A DNA stretch of 64,000 nt from Diphasiastrum complanatum (Eukaryota > Streptophyta > Lycopodiopsida > Lycopodiales > Lycopodiaceae). The stretch is from assembly GCA_029204225.1 (NCBI GenBank), contig CM055093.1, positions 19,208,041 through 19,272,040 of the forward strand, read 5' to 3'. A program made the position numbers and the translations under genes. Shown here one piece after another: positions 25,801-36,385 of the stretch; within the stretch, counting starts at the first letter, position 1; every line of letters starts with the position of its first letter. The notes beneath the pieces were generated by a model. It had not been told where the DNA came from, did no database searches, and worked only from the letters and a program-made list of their open reading frames with translations.

Positions 25801-27429
25801 GTTGGAAAGAGATTTTCCAACTTCCTTTTTGGATATACAAGTTCATCTTCTAGTGCATTTGGTCGAAAAAGTATCAATTGCAGGACCTGTGCACAAGAGA
25901 TGGATGTTCTACCTTGAGCACTTTATGAAAGTTTTGAAGGGCTTTGTGAGACAAAAGGCAAGGCCAGAAGGTAGCATTGCAGAAAGTTGGCTTGTACAAG
26001 AATCTTTGTTTTATATCACTGAAATAATCTCACAATTGCATCCTGCAAGTCCAAAGATGTGGTGTGAAGAAGAAGATGAACGTGTTAAGGGTGAAGTACC
26101 ACAAGGAAATGGTGTGCAAAAAAAACTTTCACCTCAATTAAAAGAGAAAATTGACACATTTATATTATATAATTGTGAACAAATGGAAAAGTGGATTTCA
26201 AGGTATGAAGAAGCCAAAAAGGAAAGAAACATAACATTGAAACGAAGAAGAAATATCAATCGAAGAAGAAGAAGGACGTTGGGGAACGACGAACCTTTGG
26301 AGCCTTTACCTTCAAAATGCTCTCGTGAATGGGTTTTTGATACGATGCTAAAAGCATCCAAAAACGGAGAAGAAGTAACCGAATTAGAATGAGGATTTGT
26401 TCACGGATGTGGATGGAAGGTTAGTGTAATATTGTTCATGTAAAATTTTGTTTTTGTACTACTCAATATATGAATAGTATTTCTAATTACACACATTTGT
26501 TTTTTTTTTTTTTTTGTGTTTTAGTATACATCATACACTGCCATGTGGGCATATGGACACCATTACCGTGTTGAGAGAGTTGACAACAAGTGATGTACAT
26601 ATGATTATGGTATAATGGCCAACTTTTAACAAGAGAGTCGTTCTAGTGCGAAAGACCCTAATGTCATTTCGGGTGACCTAGACTATGTCGGCACATTGCA
26701 ACATATTTATGAAGTCGATTACGAGACTAACGACAAATACTTTTTATTTGGCGTAAAATGGTTTAAGGTTATTTATCGTGGAAGCAACGCCACGATTAGA
26801 AATGATAACTCAAAGTTCTCTCAAATTGACTCAACAAAATGTATATCGATGGACTCTCATGACACTTTAGTATTGCCACGACATTGCGAACAAGTGAGAC
26901 TCTAAAATTTTAATGTCATTAATATTTGCAATCCAATTATTTAGGTATCAATCTTATAATACTAACTTAATTTTTTTTAATTCTTTGGTAGATTATATTC
27001 CATACAGATCGAATAGACCCAAGATGGTGGTATGTGATCCAACTTAATGCAAGAAAACGACGCGTGTTTGAAGGAAAAGATATTGTTGAATTGGATACAC
27101 ACAACAAACCACCACCCAATTTTGGCGACGTTTTGGAAGAACGTGAACCACTCATCCAAACTTGAAATGATGTCAAAATGATGGGAGAAGAAAGTACAAA
27201 TGAAAATGATGAGATTCCTACGATCGTACAAGACCAAATTGGGGGTAATTTGAGGCCCCCACATTTGGATGAGATAGAATTAGAAGAAGAGGAGATTGAA
27301 TATGAGGGTAACTCACATCATGAAAGAGACACGATCGGAAATTTACGATTATACCTAGACCTAGATTCAGATGAGTGTCAAGACTTGTGTGATGACGAAA
27401 ATGATGTAAATGATGAGAATGATCTATGA
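22862..27429 (+). pseudogene. CACTA element 1 TNP2-family transposase, multi-exon, interrupted
   Basis: Transposase that cuts and reinserts CACTA DNA. Pieces in order: a CxC zinc-finger-like exon (IWCTCLKCDGQKIRERRIV, about 23045-23110); an acidic linker; TPLYLGASISRLATSILILN (23572); HACTKDHVLYR (23880); the TNP2 core with RFGFAMDGVNPFS and MDVYLAPLIDEL (24161-24520); SGYNACYICGP (24604); LLINHLLDPMHIIKNV (24910); KSHDWHKMLKFILPL (25610); DUF4218-type HKRWMFYLEHFMKVLKGF and KARPEGSIAESWLVQE (25890); DUF4216-type YFLFGVKWFKVIYRG (26735); and an acidic C-terminus ending at 27429. Damage includes a stop near 24115, a frame change before 24887 and a foreign insert at about 25138-25520. Confidence 0.88.
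25138..25520 (+). repeat. Repeat R, copy 1, inserted in the TNP2 frame
   Basis: Interrupts TNP2 between WILTKEQ and the KQMRTPIGYAHS region, a point where CACTA element 2 is continuous. It begins near CCCTGATCCAACAGTCCG and reads CPDPTVRAATTYARDLENS, then VYYRAVFLGDPWTCRFQAW and KKLDRINFMEDVTGYLIHQ. A homologous copy with the same order is at 44140-44565. The coding look suggests a fragment of an unknown protein carried by a repeat. No terminal repeats or target duplication were resolved. Confidence 0.6.
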
Positions 27430-28140
27430 TTATCTATCATTCTTTTTTTTATATTCATCGCAATATTTTTTATGTATATTGTTATAGATAGAGTTGAATG
27501 TGATAATTATAATACCCAAACCTTGCGGTTATGTACTATTTCAGAATGTCACCACATATTTCCTCTCTGCGGCGTGTAGGTTTTTTCATGCAAGTTGGAA
27601 AGATTAGAACCTCGCCTTTAACGGGAGAAAAGTAAGGGCTACACACCCTCTTAGAATTGGGGATTTTAATTATCTACATTTCACCTTTGCATATTAATTA
27701 ATTGCTAGTGTATGCGATAAAATACGATATTGCTTTGAACAAAATGAAAATTATGAATTACATTTAATTTCTTACTATGTTAGATAACGTAGTCTAATAA
27801 TAAAATAAATTTAAACAACACAAACTCACCAGTAAACTCACTTGAAGCTTCACGCGAAGCTTAAGTGCAAACGTGCAATTGCTCACTCTTTAAATGCTTG
27901 CTCTCTTTTTTTTTGAATGTTTTTGTCACATGCACAAGCAATTAAAAAATACCGTTATATTACACAATTGAACCATTATTATAAGCAAATTGAAACATAC
28001 AATTATCATCAAACACTATCTAGTCATCTACTACTATAAATCTTAATCAAAACACACACACAAATACACACTCTCTCTCTCTCTCTCTCTCTCTCTCTAA
28101 AAATCCAATATAAATTCAATCAAACAATGTAGATTTTAAA
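27430..28140. other. AT-rich sequence right of CACTA element 1, with (CT)14
   Basis: No gene. Probably 3' untranslated and terminal sequence of the CACTA element, though no CACTA terminus or subterminal repeat was recognised. Includes CA-rich sequence and a (CT) run at 28071-28098. Confidence 0.4.
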
Positions 28141-28379
28141 ACAAGATAAAACAATTCATACTTGGAATCATTAATTTTTTCTATTACTTTTGCCAAAGAA
28201 AGACCATATGGCCATTTCCCCACTTACGTGAGGCCACCACAGTACTATCGTAAGCTTTATCTACTTGGATCGCATTTTCAAGGGTGTGGAGGACATTGCA
28301 CTTACACTCATTTTGATAGTCGGTGGACACAATCCAAGCATGAATGGCCATTGAACCAACTTTCAAATAAGGTGGTACT

Positions 28380-28910
28380 TTGACCAAAAAATTTGTGAAT
28401 TCGTGATGTGTTCAACTCATGGTTGCCCATCCAACAATTGACAGAAGGGAGATACATCTTCAAGTCATCCACAACAATGAAAGCCTTATGAAATTCCTCA
28501 AGGAGTCTTGTCCAAGTTGTCGGTTTCGTAGGTAGTTCCCTCCACCAAAACGAAGCCTTATCCTCTAGAAAGAAGAGAAATGACAAAATCCGCTTATACT
28601 TTGGAACATTATGCAAGCTAAAATAGCTTGTCCACCTATTAATTCAATCTTCGACAATTTTTTGAGACGTTTAAATCTTTTCACCGATATATGTATTATG
28701 TTGATAGGCCAAGTTGTTAGAATTAATAGACTGAAGCTGATTGAATAAATACTTTATTTGTTGGTTGTGGAGTTCCATAACTGCTCTACTTAACGTATCA
28801 AGTAAATAGTGAAAATGTAATTGGTCCTTCCGAGTGACAGGTTGATTCTAGAAAGATGTTATTTGGACTATTCCAATTACAGGAATCTCCTCATGTGCCA
28901 TTTCCTATGT
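28380..28910 (-). pseudogene. Ty3/gypsy gag fragment, inverted
   Basis: On minus, the translation gives LFNQLQSINSNNLAYQ, INRWTSYFSLHNVPKYKR, FFLEDKASFWWREL and TWTRLLEEFHKAF. The same sequence order appears in the gypsy gag at 47445-47900 (INSNNLGYQ, KRWTSYFSLHNVPEDKR, LEGKASSWWREL), so both belong to one family. Stops occur before TSQKIVED and within VED*INR. No LTR, protease or RT accompanies it. The sequence down to 28180 on minus is of unknown origin. Confidence 0.75.
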
Positions 28911-29333
28911 GAAAAGCATAATCTTAATTAGAAATTTGCATACTGGTAAATAATAGAGTCAAAAAAAAAAAATTGTTATTTTAATGAATTATGATGCTCA
29001 AATTTTTGTACCTTAAGGTTCTAATTTTTTTTCATACAACAACAACGTAAATGCAAGAATTTATTCAAAAATTTCATTTTTTGTGCAAAATGCCCACTAA
29101 CTGGCATTAAGAATTTTAAACCCAATTAGAGCTTAAAATTGTAGAACAAAAAAGCAGATTTTTAGAAGAAATACCACAACTAATCCTAATCCCTCCTCCT
29201 TTTTACTCATCTCTTTGGGTCTGAGCTCCACCAGCTTGCTTGTGACTCACTTCTCGGGCCCCGATCCACGAGGTTGCTCTGGCCTTTGCTAAAAACCAAC
29301 AGACCCAAGGAGAAGAGGCCATCCTCCCAAAGT

Positions 29334-29334
<1 letters not shown>
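28911..29334. other. Unassigned sequence
   Basis: No gene, tandem repeat or element end recognised. Confidence 0.4.
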
Positions 29335-29393
<59 letters not shown>

Positions 29394-29557
29394 TCACCCC
29401 AGTTAGACAAAATGGGTTTTCTAAAATTTCATTGGTCCACGTTTGCCCTAGAACGTATTTGATGGCCACTTGAAGGCAATTGAAATGGATTGAAAGGCAC
29501 ATGTTTATTTTTTGGAGAGAACATGTGCTTTTAGAAATGTCTGGGAATAGGATATGA

Positions 29558-29622
<65 letters not shown>
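29335..29622. repeat. Two (GA)n arrays with 170-bp spacer
   Basis: GA at 29335-29391 and 29561-29622. The spacer shows no coding evidence. Confidence 0.9.
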
Positions 29623-29632
<10 letters not shown>

Positions 29633-29714
29633 TTTTCAAGTAGGAACTCGGGTGTAGGAGAGTGATCGCCAATACCACATGGTTTCAAAACAGGTTGTGT
29701 TCCATTATATGCTT

Positions 29715-29785
29715 AACTCCTCGTTTCTTTTATCAGTCTTAAATACCCTAAACTAATGCATAATACGAAAAACACACACACATTC

Positions 29786-29859
<74 letters not shown>

Positions 29860-29959
29860 TAAATTCAAAATGCAAAGCACAACACATACACACTTCCTCT
29901 CTCCGAACCCCCCCCCTCCCCCTCCCCCTCCCCTCTCCCCTCTCCCCTCCTCCCTCTCC

Positions 29960-30004
<45 letters not shown>

Positions 30005-30428
30005 TATTATTCTTAGTCCAAAATAAATATAAATCTAACAATCTATTATTACCATAGACTAGGTATTTATCTATAATCTTAAATTTTAAATCAATGCAAA
30101 ATGTTAAACACACACACACACATCTTTTTTTTTTTTCTCTCTCTCTCTCTCACACACATTGTAAATTTAACAATCTATTATTACCCAACACTATCTATAT
30201 CTATTTGTCTATTAACTTAAATTATAGATCAATGCAAATTTCAAAACACATACACATCCTCTCATTATGCATACACTATCTTAAATAATTCTAACAATCT
30301 ATTAATAACAATATTTATCATTTTATATCAAACACGATTTATTTATCTATCACTCTTAAATACCCTAAATTAATGCATAATAAATAAATAAAAAAACACA
30401 CACACACACACATGTACACACACACACA

Positions 30429-30504
<76 letters not shown>

Positions 30505-30510
30505 CTTATC
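29715..30510. repeat. Composite minisatellite: AT-rich unit + (CA)n + (CT)n
   Basis: About five degenerate units, each AT-rich sequence with CTTAAAT...AATGCA(A/T)AA, then (CA)n, then (CT)n. CT arrays lie at 29784-29855, about 29950-30001 (after a C-rich stretch), 30137-30151 and 30432-30502. A related unit is at 28020-28135 and an inverted one at 8490-8764. The right end runs into CCTTATCGGTTCTCATGGG and TTGCGGCCCCTCC, the GA-landscape vocabulary in reverse complement. Confidence 0.7.
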
Positions 30511-30624
30511 GGTTCTCATGGGCGCATGTTGGCCCCTCCGAAATGACCACAAAGGAGGTGTTTGCGGCCCCTCCAGTCACTCACTCATTGACCGTCGCTG
30601 ATCTGCAAACACACCTTATACCAC

Positions 30625-31020
30625 TCTCAATCTCAGTCCACCAATACCTTGCCCCTCAAATCATGTCTAAAAATTACTACCTAATTGAACTCTTTGATAG
30701 CTGAATACAGTCTAATTACTATCTGTTGTTGCAACTTCGGAAATCTACAAGAGTATTGTGCTCATTACATTTGATCCACTCAACTACTCTGAATATGAGT
30801 CCATCGACACCTTGCCCTCAAGTCCTGTCTGAAATCACTTTCTAATTGGACACTTTTTTGAAAAATACAGTCTAATTGCAATCTTCTGCTCAACTTTGAA
30901 AATCTAGAAGAGTATTGTGCTCCACCGCTCTACCCTCAATATCATCCACGCTCTACTCTCAATATCATCCACCAAGACCTTGCCCTCAAATCCTATTTGC
31001 AAATCACTTTCTGACTGAAA
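30625..31020. repeat. Degenerate tandem repeat, period ~165 bp
   Basis: The phrase ACCTTGCCC(T)CAA recurs at 30646, 30809 and 30977, each followed by TC(A/C)TGTCT-like, AATCACTTTCTAATTG-like and ATACAGTCTAATT-like sequence, then AGAGTATTGTGCTC in the first two units. Periods are 163 and 168 bp. Confidence 0.65.
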
Positions 31021-31550
31021 GAATTATTCTTGAGCTGATCAATTCAATGTAATCCCTATGAAAATAATGTTATATCTATCTCTCTATTTTGCTCCTATAG
31101 CTCTGAAATTCTTACAACACTATTCATGTGCAAAAATTAGACACTATTACTTGTTCTATGTTTCAGTATACAAAAGCATGATTAAAAATACAAAAGTTCT
31201 GCTACATTGATTTTGCAAACACACCTTATACCTCATCTTGATATGAAAAACAAACTACATATCTAAAATAATACTATACCAGTAGACCACTCTGCTCTTG
31301 CAATAACCAAAGGAGTTCGCTGAAATCCAAGAAAATCATTAACGCCATTTTCGAGTGTGTTGATCTTCACCCCATAGATGGATAGCACATGACATCGCCA
31401 ACTTTGTTCTGATTACAACGTAATGCATACAACCTAATGCCTGCAACATATTGCCTGAATCTTAAAGCCTGCTGCCTAAAATGTAATGCATGAAGCGATC
31501 CCCCAAACCATTGATCTATCTCTCACTCTCTTAATACAAGTTTTCATGTA
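31021..31550. other. Unassigned sequence
   Basis: No gene supported. GCAAACACACCTTATA near 31218 repeats a phrase present at 30606. Confidence 0.35.
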
Positions 31551-31704
31551 TTTGATTATTTCCCAATGTTTGATATAAAACCTGATCGATTTTGTTCCAA
31601 TTTTTGCACGTGTTTTGCATTTGAGGATTTGATTATTTCCCAATGTTTGATATAAAACCTGATCGATTTTGTTCCAATTTTTGCACGTGTTTTGCATTTG
31701 AGGG
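31551..31704. repeat. 77-bp tandem duplication
   Basis: TTTGATTATTTCCCAATGTT-led unit at 31551-31627, repeated at 31628-31704 with no visible change, so the duplication is recent. Confidence 0.95.
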
Positions 31705-31718
31705 AGTGATTCCATGAC

Positions 31719-32460
31719 ATGGACACTCCCGAGTGTGTGCGAGACAACCCTTCATACATCACTCCGAAGGGTGAGAGCCAGTCTACAAGAAGGAGGAGGT
31801 TGCATAGGAAGCGACAAGCAGTGCGTAGGGTGTTGTCGCTTGCACCTGTAGTTCGTGTCGTTGAGGAGGCAACATGTTCGACCACAAGTTTGGTTTCAAA
31901 TGTGCACAACGTCGAGCACACAGTGACTGTTGGTGTCAGTGGCGTGGGTAGTTCAGGGGGGGTTGTCACGCCAGAGCACATGCGTGGCAATCCCACGTAT
32001 AGAACACCAGAGTTGGAGTCTAGGTCGGAGAGGAAGCATAGATTAGATTAGAGGAGAAGAGCGAAGAGGAGGCTTCTCCCTCATGAGTTGGAGCAGGTTT
32101 AGTAGGGTGTTCATAGAGATGTAGTTGATTCAGCCACCATTGCGAGTATTGATGATGACACTCCTCTTAAAGTAGATGTTGGTTTGCCTGTGAGAGGGTT
32201 ATAGTTTGAGGAGGATGTTACACCGAGCAGTTTGGGAGTAGGGTCAATCACACAAGTTTGCTCACCTATGAGAGGAGTAGAGTCAAGAGAGGCGGTTTGG
32301 TTGACGTCTTTAGGTGCAGATTTGACTTTTGTAGAGGTGGTTATGCCCGAGGAGGTGCATAACCACCCGTCGTATAGGACACCTGAGGCTGAGTCTAGAT
32401 CAGCTAGGACTAAAAGGTTGAGGCATAGATACTATGTGAAGAGGAGGTTTTTAGGTAGGG
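31719..32460 (+). pseudogene. Arg-rich ORF with three NPSYRTPE-type repeats
   Basis: A plus-strand frame from ATG 31719, broken by a stop near 32049 and resuming around 32232. It carries three spaced copies of one motif: VRDNPSYITPKGESQSTRRR (31737), MRGNPTYRTPELESRSERK (31980) and VHNHPSYRTPEAESRSARTK (32358). Each is followed by a basic stretch (RLHRKRQ, RLRHRYYVKRR). The motif is probably a DNA- or RNA-binding segment because of its charge, but I do not recognise the family. It ends at the junction with an inverted Helitron helicase relic, so it may be the N-terminal part of a rearranged Helitron protein or unrelated. Confidence 0.4.
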
Positions 32461-32479
32461 GTGGTCCACCAGCACGCTT

Positions 32480-33330
32480 TGTTTATTGTCATGGCAAATG
32501 TTGCTCTAATAGGAAACTGGACCCTCTACAATTCAAACGGTGAATCACTTGGCACTATAGGGATACAAGGAATAAGGACTCTACTCCCTATATTCTTCCT
32601 GGACACTATCTCTACCTCTATGACCTGTCTATCCAATCTGAGGATGATCAATCTTGTGCCATTGCACAATCCCTTGTGCGATGCTATCGATCATAACAAC
32701 ATCACAATCATCCCAATCTTCAGCACCAACTTATGTGGAGGACACCCACTTGGTTGCAGGCTGTTCAAATACTCTATAGGGTGGACATTAGAGCCCTCAC
32801 ACTCAAGAACACTATTGGCACTATAAAAGGTGAAAATGTCACCCGGAAGCTGCTCTACAGCCCTTGCATTGATCTCATCAACATCTTCGTTAAATGGGGT
32901 CAATATTGCACGACTCCTAAAAAACTCAACATCCTTAAAACGTCGCACAACATCAAGAAATGTGAATGAAATCAATTCGCCCACATGACGCGTCCTTAGG
33001 CACATGCCTTCCAGTAGGGAAATCAGGTTCAAATCACGATGCACGAATCTGGGCCCACAACCATCTCCCACACTCAACAAATAATCTGCAAACCTCCTTA
33101 TCCCCATCCTCCACGCCCATGACGCGCATGTTCTTTGTCAATTTATGCACCTCCATGTAGAGTGAGGCACCTTTTGATGGTGACATATTGTGGAGGGCAT
33201 AATTCCACTTGTAATTTGTCTAATGTGGAAATGCCACGAGGATGCCACCTAAGAATCAGACTCCTCCTTTGTAGAAGAGAAGCTTTTGTAAATGTATCAA
33301 CTCCATGCTGAAATGAAAAGATCTTCCATG
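32480..33330 (-). pseudogene. Helitron PIF1-like helicase, C-terminal remnant
   Basis: Helitrons move by rolling-circle replication using a Rep-helicase protein. On minus: LTKNMRVMGVEDGD (33125), RRFADYLLSVGDG (about 33095), FFRSRAILTPFNEDVDEINA (32935), HPIEYLNSLQPSGCPPHKL (32780), GMIVMLL (32710), LCNGTRLIILRLDRQVIEVE (32670) and FAMTINKA (32490). These are the SF1 PIF1-family motifs between III and VI in correct order. Damage: a frame change near 33095, TGA after GMIVMLL and TAG near 32545. Motif VI ends abruptly, so the Walker-box end is absent and the tail is cut at the junction with the Arg-rich ORF. No Helitron terminus (TC...CTRR hairpin) was identified. Confidence 0.85.
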
Positions 33331-34849
33331 AGTTTGGATGCATTCTTGAGCTTATTGATCATTCTTGTTTTTTGAGTGATGCATTAATGATCTTGCCCTT
33401 CCATTTCCTTTGTGTGTGGTTGTGGACTGTAGTTGTGAATTCGATTTCTTATTTTCTTGTGGATTAATATAGGAATCAACATTCAGGTAAACTAAATAGG
33501 CTGGATTTTTGGTGTAGATCTTGCATATTCTCTTGCATTCCAGTTCTTGATGTTCTTGGGGTGTCCAAGAATCAAGAAATGAGTGTTTCTTGATTCTTGG
33601 ACTTCTAAAATGCTGTCTAGTCTAGTTAGTTTAGTGTCTTGCTTTGTTCCTTGCAGTGGTATTGTGTATGCTAGTTTAGTTTTCAGATTTCAAGAAGCTA
33701 TCCATTTAGTTCTTGTTTCTAGTTGTAAGTTAATGCATGTGTAGATTGGTTGTAGTTAGTTTAGGATCAGTTCATTTTGCAGCAAAGTAGAAGTAGATTT
33801 CATGGTTTGTTCACCTGGACTGCATGCTGATCTATTGGTTGAACATTTTGGTTACATGTTGGTTTGATTGCATGTGACACGGTTCAAGAGAGACAAATCT
33901 GGTTTGTCCTCTGACAGGCAGGAAATTGTTACTACAACGATGATCAATCCCTTTCTGCCTAGTTTTGGCAATGAACTAAGAAAGATAATTTCAAGAAGTG
34001 CCCACAACCTTTGTTGACAGGCAAATTAAATAAATAATCTGTAAACAAGATGTTGTCACAAGAAGTAAGCAACAAAGAAACTAGTAAACAGATTCTAAAG
34101 CAAGAATCTGTCTACATTTGATGCCAGTTGCCGCTTGAATACATCCACATCATTACTCCATACCTGCTGCAACGTTCTTCTCCACTAGATCCATACAAAA
34201 CATTCTATCTATCTAGATCTGCTAATTTCTTAAGTTGCAACCTATAGTCTGCCCTGTTCTTGCACACTCTGAAAATGTAAGATTGCAACCTCTAGTCTGC
34301 TCTGTTCTTCAACAGAGCTAGAAATGTAAGTTTGCAACCTCCATTTTCTATCACCCCTCATGAAAAACATGAAGAACAGAATATAACGCGGCTATATTCA
34401 GATAAACACGTGTAAAACAACACTCAAACCAGCGCATCATGACCTCACAGAAGACCTGGTATTCTGATTCATGCACGAAACAAAACACACACCTCCTTCA
34501 CTCCACACGCCTCCTTCACTCCTACAATAACTGCCTACCCAACTCCTTCGCTCATCTTCTGGTACAAACAGCAAACTAAGCCCCCGCTGGATTCACTCCA
34601 TCCACACACCACCAGTCATTCACTCATCCCTCCCACGACTGCACACTCCACCTCCTACCTTAGAGACTGCACACTCCACCTCCTACACACTCCACTCCCT
34701 CACACACTCCACTCCCTCCTCCTGATCCGAACACCCTGACCTCAACTCTCCAAACCCTGCCCAAAACTCGAGCCCCCACGCCATCTTTATTTCTTCCAGA
34801 ATAGCGCCGCCACCACACAACCTGCATACATTCTTGACCGGATACCTTG
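33331..34849. other. Unassigned sequence, no gene
   Basis: Plain AT-balanced sequence to about 34480, then CA-rich, C-rich sequence (CTCCACCTCCTACAC repeats near 34640-34730). Short frames only, no recognisable domain. Confidence 0.4.
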
Positions 34850-36105
34850 CTGCAGACAGTCTCAACTGGATGGCTGGCAGATACAATCTCAACCGGATGG
34901 CTGGCAGATACAATCTCAGCCGGATGGCTTGAAATCACATCTCGACCGACTGCCTACTGAGAAATCTCGACCGAATGCCTAGTGAGAAATCTGAACCGAG
35001 TCTTTTTCTCACACAATCTGAACCGAGCCTTCTTGAGCCAGCTCTGGACCGAGCCGAACTGAGATTTTCAAGCAGTCTGGACCGAGTCCTCTTACACATG
35101 ACTCTGGACCGAGACATCTTCCATTCAATGTGGACCGAGCCGAGAATGCTTCACAAACTCTGGACCGAGACACATTTTCAAACTTTATAATATTAGTTCT
35201 AACTCACCAGAGCGTTACCTGCAGTTCCGTTTTTTCCACCAGCACAAGCTCTGAAAACTGCAAAGACATGGGAAACTAAACAGATCTCGAAACCACATGT
35301 ACCACACTTCAGATCTGCAAAACAACAAACCCATCTCCTTCCACGACCTCTAATCTACAAACGACATCTGCAAAGCCATCCAAACCTGCAACCGATCATC
35401 AACACGACCAGCAAAACAATCCATGATCTGCACACAACAGCATCCTACAAACAACAAAGCCCTGCAAAGCAATCTGCAACAACGACCTCTGTAAGCAAAT
35501 CGAGTAGGAGCCGTCGTGGAGAGAACGCCACCTTGCAGACAACGGGGGTTCCTAAAAACAAAAAACATAAAAAACCTTTCTAAACCCTAGAATATGCAAT
35601 GCACAATTTCCCTCTCTTTGACTCCATGAGGAAAATAATAGAGGCCCTACAAACAAAACAAAAAAAAATTCGACTAACCCTTTCCTCACTTCAACTTCGC
35701 CTGAGCCTCTCCATCATGCTCTCGATCGAGCCCCTCCTTCACGAACTCGCCCGAGCCTCCTTACTGCAATCTCAACCGAGCCCCTCCTCTACATCTCGTC
35801 CAAGCCTTCACTTCCTTCACTCTCGACTGAATGCTCTCTCCCTGTTCACAAGATCTGGCTTGAGCAGTCTAGAAAAAGATCAACCTTTACAATTTCGACC
35901 GAACCCTCCATATCAAAAAACTCGACTAACAGACCCTTACCAAAATCTCGACCGACTGTGCCCTCCTTCAAAACTCGACTGGATAGCCAGCCTCACTCCA
36001 TCTCCATCGGATGCAAGCCACACTCCATCTCGACCGGACCCTACATGCCAAATCTCGACCGACTGTTCTCCATTCACATCTCGACCAGACCGATTTAATG
36101 TTTTG
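34850..36105. repeat. Dispersed array of a CTCGACCGA / CTGGACCGAG motif
   Basis: Roughly two dozen matches to TCT(C/G)(G/A)ACCGA(G/C)(T/C)C-like 10-12-mers separated by variable 15-40-base spacers; for example ATCTCAACCGGATGG (three near 34859-34925), ATCTCGACCGA (34940, 34965, 35945, 36052) and CTCTGGACCGAG (35040, 35100, 35158). 35180-35690 is a gap with no motif. ORFs over it have no domain. It ends in another motif set after 36105. Confidence 0.6.
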
Positions 36106-36345
36106 ACACCCTTCAAATTTTTTTGACCCAGTTCAATTTTTCGACCCAGTTCATTTTTTCAACCCATACATTTTCGATACCACCTTTTCTCGATACACCC
36201 ATTTTCGATATCTCATTTTTTCGATCCACATAATTTTCGATACCATTCATTTTCAATACAATCCATTTTCAATACAATCTCATTTTCTCGACCCACTCAA
36301 ATTTTTTGACCCCATCAATTTTTCCGAAAAAAAAAAAAATCTCCC
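36106..36345. repeat. TTTTCGATAC / TTTTTCGACCC motif run
   Basis: Short degenerate direct repeats (CATTTTCGATACC, TTTTTCGACCCA) about 20 bases apart, ending in an (A)13 tract at 36335-36347. It leads directly into copia coding sequence, so this and the preceding array may be the leader of that element. Confidence 0.6.
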
Positions 36346-36385
36346 AAGGCTTATCCACGCTCAACTTCATCCTTTTAACACCCCC

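Noticed and set aside
31556-31996. 146-residue minus-strand ORF
   Set aside because: Antisense of the Arg-rich ORF and of the 77-bp duplication; no domain.
34850-36105. CRISPR-like array (short repeat with spacers)
   Set aside because: Plant nuclear context, motif degenerate, 10-12 bases, irregular spacing, no cas genes.
35599-36126. 175-residue Ser/Pro-rich ORF
   Set aside because: Overlies the ACCGA motif array; no domain, composition follows the repeat.
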